Position numbers and translations under genes: made by a program. The notes under the pieces are model-generated. The model searched no databases. It saw only the letters and a list, made by a program, of their open reading frames with translations, and was not told where the DNA came from. A stretch of 64,000 nucleotides of DNA from the NCBI RefSeq assembly GCF_030211955.1, contig NZ_JASODI010000013.1, forward strand, positions 1-64,000, read 5' to 3'. Source of the stretch: Corynebacterium frankenforstense. Lineage in GTDB: Bacteria; Actinomycetota; Actinomycetes; Mycobacteriales; Mycobacteriaceae. Below, piece by piece: positions 44,224-53,122 of this stretch (positions are counted from its first letter, which is position 1; the number at the start of each line of letters is the position of its first letter).

Positions 44224-47200
44224 ATGGACTCCAGCAACAACACCGACCGCAACCACGACGCCGACACCGCCGCGCCCTCCCGCGACGAGCTCTACTCCCG
44301 GCTCGACGAGGTGAGCATCGCCGACGAGAGAAATTTCCGACGCCGCCTGCGTAAGGCGCGCGCGCCCAAGGCGCGCGCCGCGATCGGCGCCGACATCGAC
44401 GCAGCCGCGCAACGCCTGCGCGACGTCGACAAGCACGTCCCGGAGATCCACTACCCCGAGCAGCTGCCGGTGACCGCCTGGCACGACGAGATCGCCGAGG
44501 CGATCCGCGACAACCAGGTCGTCGTCATCGCCGGCGAGACCGGCTCGGGCAAGACCACGCAGATCCCCAAGATCTGCCTCGAGCTCGGCCGCGGGCGCCG
44601 CGGGCGCATCGGACACACCCAACCGCGGCGTCTGGCCGCGCGCACCGTCGCCGAGCGCATCGCCGAGGAGCTCGGCCAGAAGATCGGCGAGACCGTCGGC
44701 TACGCCATCCGCTTCGACGACAAGGTCAGCCCGACCACGGCCGTCAAGCTGATGACCGACGGCATCCTGCTCGCCGAGATGCAGCGCGACCGCTGGCTCA
44801 ACGGCTACGACACGATCATCATCGACGAGGCCCACGAGCGCAGCCTCAACATCGACTTCCTGCTCGGCTACCTGAAGAGGCTGCTGCCGCGCCGGCCGGA
44901 CCTGAAGGTCATCATCACCTCGGCGACGATCGACCCGGAGCGCTTCGCCCACCACTTCGCCGACGCCGAAGGCGAGCCGGCCCCGGTCCTCGAGGTCTCC
45001 GGGCGCACCTACCCCGTCGAGATCCGCTACCGCCCGCTGGAGCGCACGGAGGGCGAGAAGGTCGTCGACACCGACCCGCTCGACGGGCTGGTCTCCGCGT
45101 GCGAGGAGCTCATGGCCGAGGGCCCGGGCGACATCCTCTGCTTCTTCCCCGGCGAGCGCGACATCCGCGACGCGATGGACGCCATCGAGGCGCGCCACTG
45201 GCGCGGGGTGGAGACCACGCCGCTGTTCGGCCGGCTGAGCAACCAGGAACAGCACCGCGTCTTCTCCCCGCACTCCGGGCGACGCATCGTGCTGGCCACC
45301 AACATCGCCGAGACCTCGCTGACCGTGCCGGGCATCCGCTACGTCGTCGACACCGGCACGGCGCGCATCTCGCGCTACTCCACGCGCACGAAGGTCCAGC
45401 GCCTGCCCATCGAGCCGGTCTCGCGGGCCAGCGCCAACCAGCGCTCGGGCCGCTGCGGCCGTGTCGCCGACGGCATCGCCATCCGCCTCTACTCCGAGGA
45501 GGACTTCAAGTCCCGGCCCGAGTTCACCGACCCGGAGATCCTGCGCACCAACCTCGCCAGCGTCATCCTGCAGATGGCGCTGCTGCGCCTGGGCGACATC
45601 GCCGAGTTCCCCTTCGTCGAGCCGCCGGAGCGCAAGGCCATCCGCGACGGCGTGCTGCTGCTCCACGAGCTGGGCGCGATCACCGACCGCGAGCGCGACG
45701 GCCTGCCGCAGCTGACCGACGTCGGCCGCGACCTGGCGCGCATCCCGGTCGACCCGCGCCTGGCGCGCATGCTCGTCGAGGCGCGCACGCTCGGCTGCCT
45801 GGCGGAGGTCATCGTCATCGTCGCCGCGCTGAGCATCCGCGACATCCGCGAGCGCCCCCTGGAGAAGAAGGCCCAGGCCGACCAGCTGCACGCCCGGTTC
45901 AAGGACACCATCAGCGACTTCCTGAGCTACCTGAAGCTGTGGGACTACGTCGAGGAGAAGCGCCACGAGCTCTCCGGCAACGGGCTGCGCAAGCTGATGA
46001 AGGCCGAGTACCTGCACTACATGCGCTCGCGCGAGTGGCGCGACCTGATCCGCCAGCTCACAGAGGTCACCGTGCAGCTGGGCTGGCAGAAGACGAAGGT
46101 CGTGGGCAAGCGCGACGCCGACGCGATACACCGCGCGCTGCTGACGGGGCTGCTCCAGCACATCGGTGCCCGCGACGGGAAGTCGCGTGAGTTCCAGGGC
46201 ACCCGCGGCACCCGCTTCATGATCTTCCCCGGCTCCGCGCTGGCGAAGAAGCCGCCGGAGTTCGTCATGGCCGCCGAGGTCGTCGAGACCTCCCGGCTGT
46301 GGGCCCGCGACGTCGCCGCCATCGACCCGGCGTGGGTGGAGAAGGCCGCGCCGGGTCTGGTGCGCTACCAGTACTCCGAGCCGTACTGGTCGACGAAGAA
46401 GGCCGCGGCGATGGCCCACGAGAAGGCCACGCTCTACGGCGTGCCGATCGTCGCCGACCGCCCGGTTCCCTACCACAAGGTCGACCCGGCGGCCGCGCGC
46501 GAGATGTTCATCCGCAACGCGCTGGTCGACGGCGACTGGAACACCCGCCACCACTTCTTCCGCGACAACGCGGTCAAGCTCGAGGAGGCCGCGGAGGTCG
46601 AGGAGAAGGCCCGCCGGCGCGGCATCGTCGTCGACGAGGACACGCTCTTCGAGTTCTACGACGCCCGCGTGCCGGAGATGGCGACCACGGGCGCGCACTT
46701 CAACAGCTGGTGGAAGCGCAAGCGCCACAAGCAGCCGGACTTCCTCGACTTCTCCCCGGAGAAGCTGCTCACCGACGCCGCCGGGGCCGTGACCGAGGAG
46801 TCCTTCCCCGACCACATGCGCATCGGCGACGTCGACTACGAGCTGTCCTACCGCTTCGAGCCGGGCGCGCCCGACGACGGCGTGACCGTCAAGGTGCCGG
46901 TGCCGATGCTCGCCGGGCTGGATGCCACCGACTTCAACTGGCTCGTGCCTGGTTTCCGCGAGGAGCTGTTCACCGAGCTGATCCGCTCGCTGCCCAAGCC
47001 GCTGCGGCGCACGGTGGTGCCCGCCCCGGACTTCGCGCGCAAGGCGCTCGCCCTGGCCGAGCCGTACGCGGGCACGGTCACCGAGGAGCTGGCCCGCGCG
47101 CTGCACGAGTGCGGCTCCAGCGGCATCGACGCCGGGGACTTCGACCCGACGAAGCTGTCGGCGCACTTGAAGATGACGTTCGCGGCGATCGACAAGCGCG

Positions 47201-48153
47201 GCAAGGTCATCGACACCGACAAGTCCCTGCCCGCGCTGCGCGACCGGCAGGCGGGCCACATCCGCTCCTCGGTGAGCAAGCTGGGCCGGGCCGCGGAGTC
47301 GAAGCGCGCCGAGAAGTGGACCCCGCAGACCCTCGGCGACGTGGCCGAGGAGGTCACCACCGTCGTCGACGGCCACGAGGTCACCGCCTACCCGGCGCTG
47401 GTGGCCACCGACGGCGGCGTGGCGGTCAAGGTGCTGCCGACGAAGCAGGCCGCGGACGCGGCGATGCTCACGGCCACGCTGACGATGCTGATGCGCGAGA
47501 TCAAGGTCTCGGCCAAGCAGATGACCCGGGGGCTGCCGCTCAAGCAGCGCGTGGCGGTGGACAACTACCCGCACGGCGGGGTCGACGGCCTGGTCGAGCA
47601 GGCGCGTGTGGCCGCGATCCGGGACCTGATGATGGCCCACGGCGGGCCGGTGCGCTCCCCGGAGAAGTACCGGGAGCTCGCCGCGGCCGTGGCCCCGGAG
47701 GTGCCCGGCCAGGTGCGCCGCACGGTGGTGGCGATCGCTCCGGCGCTGGTGACGTACCTGTCGGTGGCCGCGGAGCTGGAGCGCTGGGAGGGTCCGGCAA
47801 TCGACGACATGCGCGCGCAGCTGGAGTTCCTGCTGCCGGAGAAGGCGGTGCTGGTGCACGCGCAGGCGCACCTGCGCCACCTGCCGCGCTACTTCCAGGC
47901 AATGGAGATCCGGCTGACCGAGATGCAGGAGGACCCGGACCGCGACGCCGACCGCCAGGACGAGGTCGAGGCGGTCAAGGCCGCACTCCAGAAGAAGATG
48001 TCGGGCCGGCCGGCGGCATCGTGGCGTACGAAGGCGGTACGCGACGTGCAGTGGCAGATCCAGGAGTTCCGGGTCAGCCTCTTCGCCCAGCGCCTGGGCA
48101 CGGCGGGTTCGGTCTCGCGCCGGCGCATCGAAAAGGCGGTCGCGAAGCTGTAG
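44224..48153 (+). CDS. hrpA: ATP-dependent RNA helicase HrpA
   Basis: 1309 residues, normal for bacterial HrpA. DEAH-box core: AGETGSGKTTQIPKICLELG (motif I), IIIDEAHERSLNIDFLLG (II), ITSATIDPERFA (III), ATNIAETSLTVPGIRYVVDTG (V), QRSGRCGRVADG (VI). HA2/OB domains and the long C-terminal DUF3418 region follow. In E. coli HrpA resolves stalled and collided ribosomes. The DNA for residues 36-42 (AAATTTCCGACGCCG) matches the inverted-repeat arm at 41728-41739. A long open frame on the opposite strand is a codon-bias artefact. Confidence 0.95.
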   Translation: MDSSNNTDRNHDADTAAPSRDELYSRLDEVSIADERNFRRRLRKARAPKARAAIGADIDAAAQRLRDVDKHVPEIHYPEQLPVTAWHDEIAEAIRDNQVVVIAGETGSGKTTQIPKICLELGRGRRGRIGHTQPRRLAARTVAERIAEELGQKIGETVGYAIRFDDKVSPTTAVKLMTDGILLAEMQRDRWLNGYDTIIIDEAHERSLNIDFLLGYLKRLLPRRPDLKVIITSATIDPERFAHHFADAEGEPAPVLEVSGRTYPVEIRYRPLERTEGEKVVDTDPLDGLVSACEELMAEGPGDILCFFPGERDIRDAMDAIEARHWRGVETTPLFGRLSNQEQHRVFSPHSGRRIVLATNIAETSLTVPGIRYVVDTGTARISRYSTRTKVQRLPIEPVSRASANQRSGRCGRVADGIAIRLYSEEDFKSRPEFTDPEILRTNLASVILQMALLRLGDIAEFPFVEPPERKAIRDGVLLLHELGAITDRERDGLPQLTDVGRDLARIPVDPRLARMLVEARTLGCLAEVIVIVAALSIRDIRERPLEKKAQADQLHARFKDTISDFLSYLKLWDYVEEKRHELSGNGLRKLMKAEYLHYMRSREWRDLIRQLTEVTVQLGWQKTKVVGKRDADAIHRALLTGLLQHIGARDGKSREFQGTRGTRFMIFPGSALAKKPPEFVMAAEVVETSRLWARDVAAIDPAWVEKAAPGLVRYQYSEPYWSTKKAAAMAHEKATLYGVPIVADRPVPYHKVDPAAAREMFIRNALVDGDWNTRHHFFRDNAVKLEEAAEVEEKARRRGIVVDEDTLFEFYDARVPEMATTGAHFNSWWKRKRHKQPDFLDFSPEKLLTDAAGAVTEESFPDHMRIGDVDYELSYRFEPGAPDDGVTVKVPVPMLAGLDATDFNWLVPGFREELFTELIRSLPKPLRRTVVPAPDFARKALALAEPYAGTVTEELARALHECGSSGIDAGDFDPTKLSAHLKMTFAAIDKRGKVIDTDKSLPALRDRQAGHIRSSVSKLGRAAESKRAEKWTPQTLGDVAEEVTTVVDGHEVTAYPALVATDGGVAVKVLPTKQAADAAMLTATLTMLMREIKVSAKQMTRGLPLKQRVAVDNYPHGGVDGLVEQARVAAIRDLMMAHGGPVRSPEKYRELAAAVAPEVPGQVRRTVVAIAPALVTYLSVAAELERWEGPAIDDMRAQLEFLLPEKAVLVHAQAHLRHLPRYFQAMEIRLTEMQEDPDRDADRQDEVEAVKAALQKKMSGRPAASWRTKAVRDVQWQIQEFRVSLFAQRLGTAGSVSRRRIEKAVAKL

Positions 48154-48195
48154 GCGGCGTCTCCTTCGGCGCCGCGCGCCGGCCACGGCCGCCTA
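48151..48195. terminator. Hairpin joining the stop codons of hrpA and nrdR
   Basis: TAGGCGGC (48151-48158) pairs with GCCGCCTA (48188-48195); both arms contain the stop codon of one of the two convergent genes. It may work as a compact bidirectional terminator, but lacks T-runs. Confidence 0.4.
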
Positions 48196-48651
48196 CTCGG
48201 CCTCGCGGGCACGGCGGCGCATCATGCGGATCTCCTTCTCGAAGTCCTCGGCGGATTCGAAGGACTTGTACACGGAGGCGAAGCGCAGGTAGCCGACCTC
48301 GTCGAGCTCGAGCAGCGGCTCGAGGATGGCCAGGCCGATGTCGTTGGCGTTGACCTGCGAGGGTCCCTTCGAGCGGACCTTCTCCTCGACCTTCTGGGCC
48401 AGACGCTTGAGCGCGTCGTCGGGCACGTCGCGGCCCTGGCAGGCGCGGCGCACGCCGTTGACCACCTTGTCGCGGCTGAACGGCTCGGTCACGCCGTTGC
48501 GCTTGACCACCAGCAGGACGGCCTTCTCGATCGTGGTGAAGCGGCCCTCGCAGCCGGTGCACTCGCGGCGGCGCCGGATCGCGGTTCCGGCGTCGATGAC
48601 ACGTGAGTCGATCACGCGGGAACGGTCGCTGTGGCAGAACGGGCAGTACAC
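48193..48651 (-). CDS. nrdR: Transcriptional repressor NrdR
   Basis: 152 residues. N-terminal zinc ribbon (CPFC at 3-6, CTGC near 31-34) and ATP-cone ([26 protein letters not shown]). NrdR senses ATP/dATP and represses ribonucleotide reductase genes. The GTG start at 48651 has GGAGG nine bases upstream. It is next to divS/lexA, as in other corynebacteria, tying dNTP supply to the SOS region. Confidence 0.96.
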   Translation of the reverse strand: MYCPFCHSDRSRVIDSRVIDAGTAIRRRRECTGCEGRFTTIEKAVLLVVKRNGVTEPFSRDKVVNGVRRACQGRDVPDDALKRLAQKVEEKVRSKGPSQVNANDIGLAILEPLLELDEVGYLRFASVYKSFESAEDFEKEIRMMRRRAREAE

Positions 48652-48732
48652 TGCGGGCACCCTCCTAGGTCCGGGACGGCTCGCCCGGAACACCCGGGCA
48701 CTGCCCCGAGTCTAATGCCAGCCCGAGGCGAG

Positions 48733-49131
48733 CTACTTGGCCGCGGTGACGTCGAAGTCGACCGTGGAGACCTGGTGGGTGGCCGAACCCATGTTGACCG
48801 GCGGGTAGCCGGCGGCGTCGTCGGACTCACCGAAGATCAGGGCGCCCAGCACGAGCACCAGCCCGCAGATCGCGCCGACCAGCAGCGAGCTGCGCTGTTC
48901 CTGAACTCGCCGAGACGTTCGCCGGACACCGCCCTTCCGGGTACCCCCGGCGGGTATTGTCGCCCGCCCCTTCGGAGAGGCGGTTTTCGAAATCTCGAGC
49001 GTTCGAACACCGGTGGACGAACGGCTCTGGCCGGGCTCCCACACCGACGGTGCGGACGCGGTGTTCCGGGTGTCGCCCAGACCGCTGACGGAACGGACAA
49101 ACTGTGCGTTACGCTGCATCGAAATGGTCAT
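48733..49131 (-). CDS. divS: SOS-induced cell division suppressor (DivS-like)
   Basis: 132 residues. A basic cytoplasmic N-terminus of about 80 residues, one membrane helix (SSLLVGAICGLVLVLGALIFG) and a short external C-terminus ending QVSTVDFDVTAAK. It is divergent from lexA with SOS boxes between, exactly the place of C. glutamicum divS (and Rv2719c in mycobacteria), whose product halts division after DNA damage. Sequence similarity of this class is low, so the name rests mainly on topology and position. No LysM motif was recognised. Confidence 0.8.
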   Translation of the reverse strand: MTISMQRNAQFVRSVSGLGDTRNTASAPSVWEPGQSRSSTGVRTLEISKTASPKGRATIPAGGTRKGGVRRTSRRVQEQRSSLLVGAICGLVLVLGALIFGESDDAAGYPPVNMGSATHQVSTVDFDVTAAK

Positions 49132-49185
49132 GGGGTTCTCCTTTCGCCGTGTTCGACGTCCACCCTAAAGGTCGGGCGCGACCGG

Positions 49186-49294
49186 TCGAACATCGACTAG
49201 TTCATCTGTTCGATTACGGGTACGTGTTCGAGTTATAGCACCCGCCCTGGCGTCTGTCCACCACGCCGGACAAATTCCTCGAACACAGTTGCCA
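49186..49294. promoter_or_regulatory. Cluster of LexA (SOS) boxes between divS and lexA
   Basis: Against the palindrome TCGAAC-N4-GTTCGA, four 16-base sites are seen: 49186-49201 (left half perfect), 49198-49213 (right half perfect, only three mismatches), 49216-49231 (right half perfect) and 49279-49294 (left half perfect). A further GTTCGA half lies at 49151. The last site covers the lexA -35 position and the third abuts the divS -10. Confidence 0.7.
49232..49237 (-). promoter_or_regulatory. -10 box of divS (TATAAC)
   Basis: TATAAC on the minus strand, with a LexA half-site immediately downstream, so LexA binding would block the start point. Confidence 0.5.
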
Positions 49295-49303
49295 TGGACG
49301 CGC

Positions 49304-49309
49304 TATACT
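49304..49309 (+). promoter_or_regulatory. -10 box of lexA (TATACT)
   Basis: TATACT about 124 bases upstream of the ATG; the -35 position falls inside the LexA box at 49279, consistent with autorepression. Confidence 0.6.
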
Positions 49310-49433
49310 GAACGCGAACCGACCACAGCCGGACACCGGGGCCCGACCGAACCGGACCTCGACCGGCCGAGAGCGAACAGCCGGCGAGCCCGAACCGGCC
49401 GATCAGAGAGACGAAGACCAGGAGAGCGCAACC

Positions 49434-50126
49434 ATGGCCACCAGCCGATCCACCAAGAAGCAGAAGAACTCCACCACCAGAGACCCCGCATCCCTGACCG
49501 CGCGTCAGCGCCGCATCCTCGAAGTCATCCGCGACGCGGTGGTGCTGCGCGGCTACCCGCCGAGCATCCGCGAGATCGGCGACGCAGCCGGCCTGCAGTC
49601 GACCTCCTCGGTCGCCTACCAGCTCAAGGAGCTCGAGAAGAAGGGCTTCCTACGCCGCGACCCGAACAAGCCGCGCGCGGTCGACGTCCGCGATCTCTCC
49701 GGCGCCCCGGTCAAGGGCCGCAAGGGCACCCCGGAGCCGCCGGAGCACGCCCAGACCTCGTTCGTGCCGATGGTCGGCTCCATCTCCGCGGGCGCGCCGA
49801 TCCTGGCCGAGGAGAACATCGACGACTACTTCCCGCTACCCGCGGACGTCGTCGGCGACGGCGAGCTGTTCATGCTCAAGGTCTCGGGCCAGTCGATGCG
49901 CGACGCCGGCATCCTCGACGGCGACTGGATCGTCGTGCGCTCCCAGCCGGTCGCCGAGGAGGGCGAGTTCGTCGCCGCGCTCATCGACGGCGAGGCGACC
50001 GTCAAGGAGTTCCACCGCGACTCCAGCGGCGTGTGGCTGCTGCCCCACAACGACGCCTTCGAGCCGATCCCAGGCAACGACGCGGGGATCATGGGCAAGG
50101 TCGTCTCGGTCATGCGCAAGCTCTAG
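49434..50126 (+). CDS. lexA: SOS repressor LexA
   Basis: 230 residues. Winged helix [24 protein letters not shown] and [24 protein letters not shown]; self-cleavage site Ala119-Gly120 in [14 protein letters not shown]; catalytic Ser154 (GQSM) and Lys191 (ATVKEF). It represses DNA-damage genes and cleaves itself with RecA-ssDNA. A linker of about 25 residues between domains is Pro/Gly/Lys-rich. AGGAGAG lies ahead of the ATG. Confidence 0.98.
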   Translation: MATSRSTKKQKNSTTRDPASLTARQRRILEVIRDAVVLRGYPPSIREIGDAAGLQSTSSVAYQLKELEKKGFLRRDPNKPRAVDVRDLSGAPVKGRKGTPEPPEHAQTSFVPMVGSISAGAPILAEENIDDYFPLPADVVGDGELFMLKVSGQSMRDAGILDGDWIVVRSQPVAEEGEFVAALIDGEATVKEFHRDSSGVWLLPHNDAFEPIPGNDAGIMGKVVSVMRKL

Positions 50127-50210
50127 CCTTCTCCCCTCCGGCCGGCCCCCGCCCGCCCGGGCGGACACAAATGACCCGCCCACCCCCGATCGTGGGCCCG
50201 ATCCAACCTC

Positions 50211-50250
50211 AGGGACTCTGCACACGCTTCCGTGACGGGTCCCTCTTTTT
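50211..50250 (+). terminator. lexA terminator
   Basis: Stem AGGGACTC / GGGTCCCT with an inner CACG-CTTC-CGTG hairpin, followed by CTTTTT. Confidence 0.9.
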
Positions 50251-50454
50251 GCACCGCAAGTGCAGGTCGAACCGGAATGGCGATTTTTACCCGGGCACGT
50301 TCACACACAAACGTGTAGTTATTTTTCCTGCTATGGCGCCCCAGTGCTTATGAACAATGTGGGATTTTGTGGTTTAATGTTGGCATCGGGCATTTTTGCC
50401 CCCTCCCCCCGCACACTCATAAACATTTCCCCATCTGAGGAGGCGCCCAGCGAG
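50251..50454 (+). promoter_or_regulatory. AT-rich sugR control region
   Basis: About 200 bases much richer in A/T than the surroundings. It contains GTTCACACACAAACG (50299-50313), which matches sites in the ptsI-fruK region; a candidate extended -10 TGTGGTTTAAT (50368-50378); and a small GGGCA/TGCCC hairpin near 50388. GAGGAGG at 50437-50443 is the ribosome-binding site for ATG 50455. The region likely holds operators for SugR itself or for global regulators. Confidence 0.5.
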
Positions 50455-51234
50455 ATGTACGCCGAGGAAAGACGACGCCAGATCGCCTCACAGACCGCGG
50501 TCGAGGGCCGAGTCAACGTCACCGAACTGGCCAGACGCTTCGATGTCACGGCGGAGACCATCCGCCGTGACCTTGCCGTGCTCGACAAGGAGGGCATCGT
50601 CCACCGCGTCCACGGCGGCGCCGTGGCCACCCAGTCCTTCCAGACCACCGAGCTGTCCCTGGACGCGCGCCTGCGCTCCGCCCCGACCGCGAAGTCCGCG
50701 ATCGCCCGCGCCGCGCTCGAGTTCCTCCCCGAGCCGCCCGGGGGCATGTTCCTGGACGCCGGCACCACGGTCACCGCACTAGCTGACCTCATCTCCGACT
50801 CCGGCCAGGCCAACCAGTGGTCCATCGTGACTAACTCCCTGCCGATCGCGCTGAACCTGGCAAACAAGGGCCTCAGCGAGATCCAGCTGCTCGGCGGCAG
50901 CGTCCGGGCGATCACCCAGGCCGTCGTCGGCGACACCGCGCTGCGCACCCTGGCGCTGATGCGTGCGGACGTCGCATTCATCGGCACCAACGCCCTGACC
51001 CTGGACCACGGCCTGTCGACGGCCGACGCTCAGGAGGCCGCCATCAAGTCCGCGATGGTCACCAACGCCCGCCGTGTGGTCGTGCTGTGCGACTCGTCGA
51101 AGATCGGCAACGACTACCTGGTCAGCTTCGCCTCGATCGACGACATCGACGTCGTCATCACAGACGCCACCGCGCCCGAGTCCTTCGTGCGCGCCCTGCG
51201 CGACCACAACGTCCAGGTCGTCCTCGCGGAGTGA
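50455..51234 (+). CDS. sugR: DeoR-type regulator of PTS genes, SugR
   Basis: 259 residues, the same length as C. glutamicum SugR and at the same place, after lexA and next to the pts cluster. N-terminal DeoR helix-turn-helix (VNVTELARRFDVTAETIRRDLAVLDKEG is cut by 20-residue rule, so note VTAETIRRDLAVLDKEG) and a sugar-phosphate isomerase-like effector domain (FLDAGTTVTALAD, IVTNSLPIALNLA, LLGGSVRAITQAVVG). In C. glutamicum it represses ptsG, ptsF, ptsI and ptsH and is relieved by fructose phosphates. No FruR gene is present beside fruK here, so SugR may be the only local DeoR repressor. Confidence 0.93.
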   Translation: MYAEERRRQIASQTAVEGRVNVTELARRFDVTAETIRRDLAVLDKEGIVHRVHGGAVATQSFQTTELSLDARLRSAPTAKSAIARAALEFLPEPPGGMFLDAGTTVTALADLISDSGQANQWSIVTNSLPIALNLANKGLSEIQLLGGSVRAITQAVVGDTALRTLALMRADVAFIGTNALTLDHGLSTADAQEAAIKSAMVTNARRVVVLCDSSKIGNDYLVSFASIDDIDVVITDATAPESFVRALRDHNVQVVLAE

Positions 51235-51250
51235 CCCCCGGCGTCGTTCA

Positions 51251-51260
51251 ATTGACGACG
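51251..51260 (+). repeat. ATTGACGACG dispersed motif, copy after sugR
   Basis: Exact copy 16 bases after the sugR stop, continuing TCCCGCTGATCGCCG and running directly into the sugR terminator hairpin. Confidence 0.65.
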
Positions 51261-51270
51261 TCCCGCTGAT

Positions 51271-51311
51271 CGCCGCCGCGCGCCCCACCCCGGGGCGCGC
51301 GGCGGCGTTTG
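51271..51311 (+). terminator. sugR terminator
   Basis: Perfect 16-bp GC stem (51271-51286 with 51292-51307) around ACCCC, then TTTG. Confidence 0.85.
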
Positions 51312-51329
51312 TGCACGCCCGCACATGAA

Positions 51330-51367
51330 AGAACCGCCCCGGTGCCTCTCTCGAGGTCCGGGGCGGT
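51330..51367 (-). terminator. ptsI terminator
   Basis: ACCGCCCCGG / CCGGGGCGGT stem with an inner CCTC/GAGG pairing; on the minus strand it is followed by TTCTTTCATG. Confidence 0.85.
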
Positions 51368-51402
51368 CGTGTCACGCCGGGCTCAGCCGGCGGGCTGTCG
51401 AC

Positions 51403-53091
51403 TTACTCGCCGACGAGCATCTTGCGCACGCCCTCGCGGGCGACGACGGCGCCCACGGCGTCCAGGGCGGCCTCGGCGGCCTCCTGGCACTGCTTGAACG
51501 TGGACTCCGAGAGGCGGGTGCCCACGGCGGCGATCGCGGTGGAGGCGGCCGACAGGGAGTTGACGCCCAGGCCGGTGAGCACGCAGGCCAGCAGCGGGTC
51601 GGCGGCGGCCTCGCCGCAGACGCCGACGGCGGTGTTGGTGTCGCGGCCGACCGAGCAGGTGTGCTGGATCAGGCGCAGCACGGCGGGCTGCCACGGGTCG
51701 GTCAGGTACGCCAGCTGCGAGGACAGGCGGTCGGCGGCCATCGTGTACTGGGTCAGGTCGTTGGTGCCCACGGACACGAAGTCCAGGTGCGGCATGATCT
51801 TGTCTGCCATCAGGGCGGCGGCCGGCACCTCGATCATCGCGCCCGGGGTCAGGCCGCGCTCGCGGCAGAGGGTGGAGAACCACTCGGCCTCGCGGGCGGT
51901 GGCGACCATCGGGGCCATGACCCAGGTCGGCGCGTCCTCGCCGCGGCCCTCGGAGGCCTTGGCGATGGCGTCGAGCTGACGGGTCAGCAGCGACCGGTTC
52001 TGGCGGGCGATGCGGAGGCCGCGCACGCCGAGCGCCGGGTTCTCCTCCTCGTCCATGTTCGCGAAGGCGATCGGCTTGTCGGAGCCGGCGTCCAGGGTGC
52101 GCACGACGACCTTGGAGTGCGGGAAGGCGTCGAAGACCTTCTTGTAGAGGGCGGCCTGCTCGTCGACGCTGGGCTCCTCGGCGGCGGAGAGGAAGCTCAT
52201 CTCGGTGCGGTACAGGCCGATGCCCTCGGCCTGGGTCTCGGAGGCCAGACGGGCGGCGTTGCTGTCCTGGACGTTGGCCAGCAGCTGGACGCGGTGGCCG
52301 TCGGAGGTCTGGGCCGGGCCGCGCCACTCGGCGATCTTGACGGCACGCTCCTGGGACTCGCGGACCTGGCGGCGGGCGTCCTCCTCGTCGGGCTCGACGT
52401 AGACGACGCCCTGGCTGCCCTCGACCATCACGCGGGTACCGGCGGCGATCTCGGAGATCTCGCGACCCGCGGCGACGATGCAGGGCAGGTTCAGCTGACG
52501 GGCGATGATGGCGGTGTGGCTGGTCGGGCCGCCCAGCTCGGTGACCAGACCCTTGTAGTGGTCAATGTCCAGGGCGGCGGTGTCCGCCGGGGAGAGGTCG
52601 TCGGCGAAGAGGATGGCCTCGCCGTCGACGGAGGGAAGACCGGGCTCCTCCTCGCCGCGCAGCTCGGCGATGACTCGGTCGCGGATGTCCTTCAGGTCCG
52701 TGGTGCGCTCGGCCATCAGGCCGCCGGCCGCGGTGAACATGTTGATGAACTTGCTGGTGGCCTGCACCACCGAATACTCGGCGTCGGCGCCGCCCCGCAC
52801 GTTCTTGCGGACGGCCTTGCGCCAGCCGCGGTCGCGGACCATGCCGGCGGTGGCCTGCAGCACCTCGGCGGCGGGGCCGGAGGCCTCGGCGGAGCGTGCG
52901 GTGAGTCGGTCAGCGACGGTGTCTGCCGCCGTGACGAAGCGCTCGTACTCTGCGTCGCGCTCATCCTCGGCGACGGTGCGTGCGGAGCCCGGGAGCTCGG
53001 GGCGGGGACGCACCCAGACGACCGGGGCGTACGCCGTACCGGCGACAACCGCGGTGCCCGTGAAGGTGGTGGTGTCAGTGCCTGAAGTCAT
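51403..53091 (-). CDS. ptsI: PTS enzyme I (phosphoenolpyruvate-protein phosphotransferase)
   Basis: 562 residues. It takes phosphate from phosphoenolpyruvate onto His192 (ELGGPTSHTAIIARQL) and passes it to HPr. The PEP-binding domain has EMSFLSAAEEP (family TEFLF), AMIEVPAAALMADK and the signature VSVGTNDLTQYTMAADR. It is transcribed away from fruK from a shared 173-base region; ptsH is 5 kb away. The ATG at 53091 follows the family N-terminus loosely (C. glutamicum EI is about 568 residues). Confidence 0.96.
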   Translation of the reverse strand: MTSGTDTTTFTGTAVVAGTAYAPVVWVRPRPELPGSARTVAEDERDAEYERFVTAADTVADRLTARSAEASGPAAEVLQATAGMVRDRGWRKAVRKNVRGGADAEYSVVQATSKFINMFTAAGGLMAERTTDLKDIRDRVIAELRGEEEPGLPSVDGEAILFADDLSPADTAALDIDHYKGLVTELGGPTSHTAIIARQLNLPCIVAAGREISEIAAGTRVMVEGSQGVVYVEPDEEDARRQVRESQERAVKIAEWRGPAQTSDGHRVQLLANVQDSNAARLASETQAEGIGLYRTEMSFLSAAEEPSVDEQAALYKKVFDAFPHSKVVVRTLDAGSDKPIAFANMDEEENPALGVRGLRIARQNRSLLTRQLDAIAKASEGRGEDAPTWVMAPMVATAREAEWFSTLCRERGLTPGAMIEVPAAALMADKIMPHLDFVSVGTNDLTQYTMAADRLSSQLAYLTDPWQPAVLRLIQHTCSVGRDTNTAVGVCGEAAADPLLACVLTGLGVNSLSAASTAIAAVGTRLSESTFKQCQEAAEAALDAVGAVVAREGVRKMLVGE

Positions 53092-53122
53092 GCGTCCGAT
53101 ACTAGTGAACCATTCGTTGGAT

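Noticed and set aside
44149..48186. Open frame of more than 1300 codons antisense to hrpA
   Set aside because: High-GC third positions suppress stops on the opposite strand. The predicted protein is a low-complexity Arg/Gly/Leu/Val mixture with no family motif, while hrpA on the other strand has all DEAH motifs.
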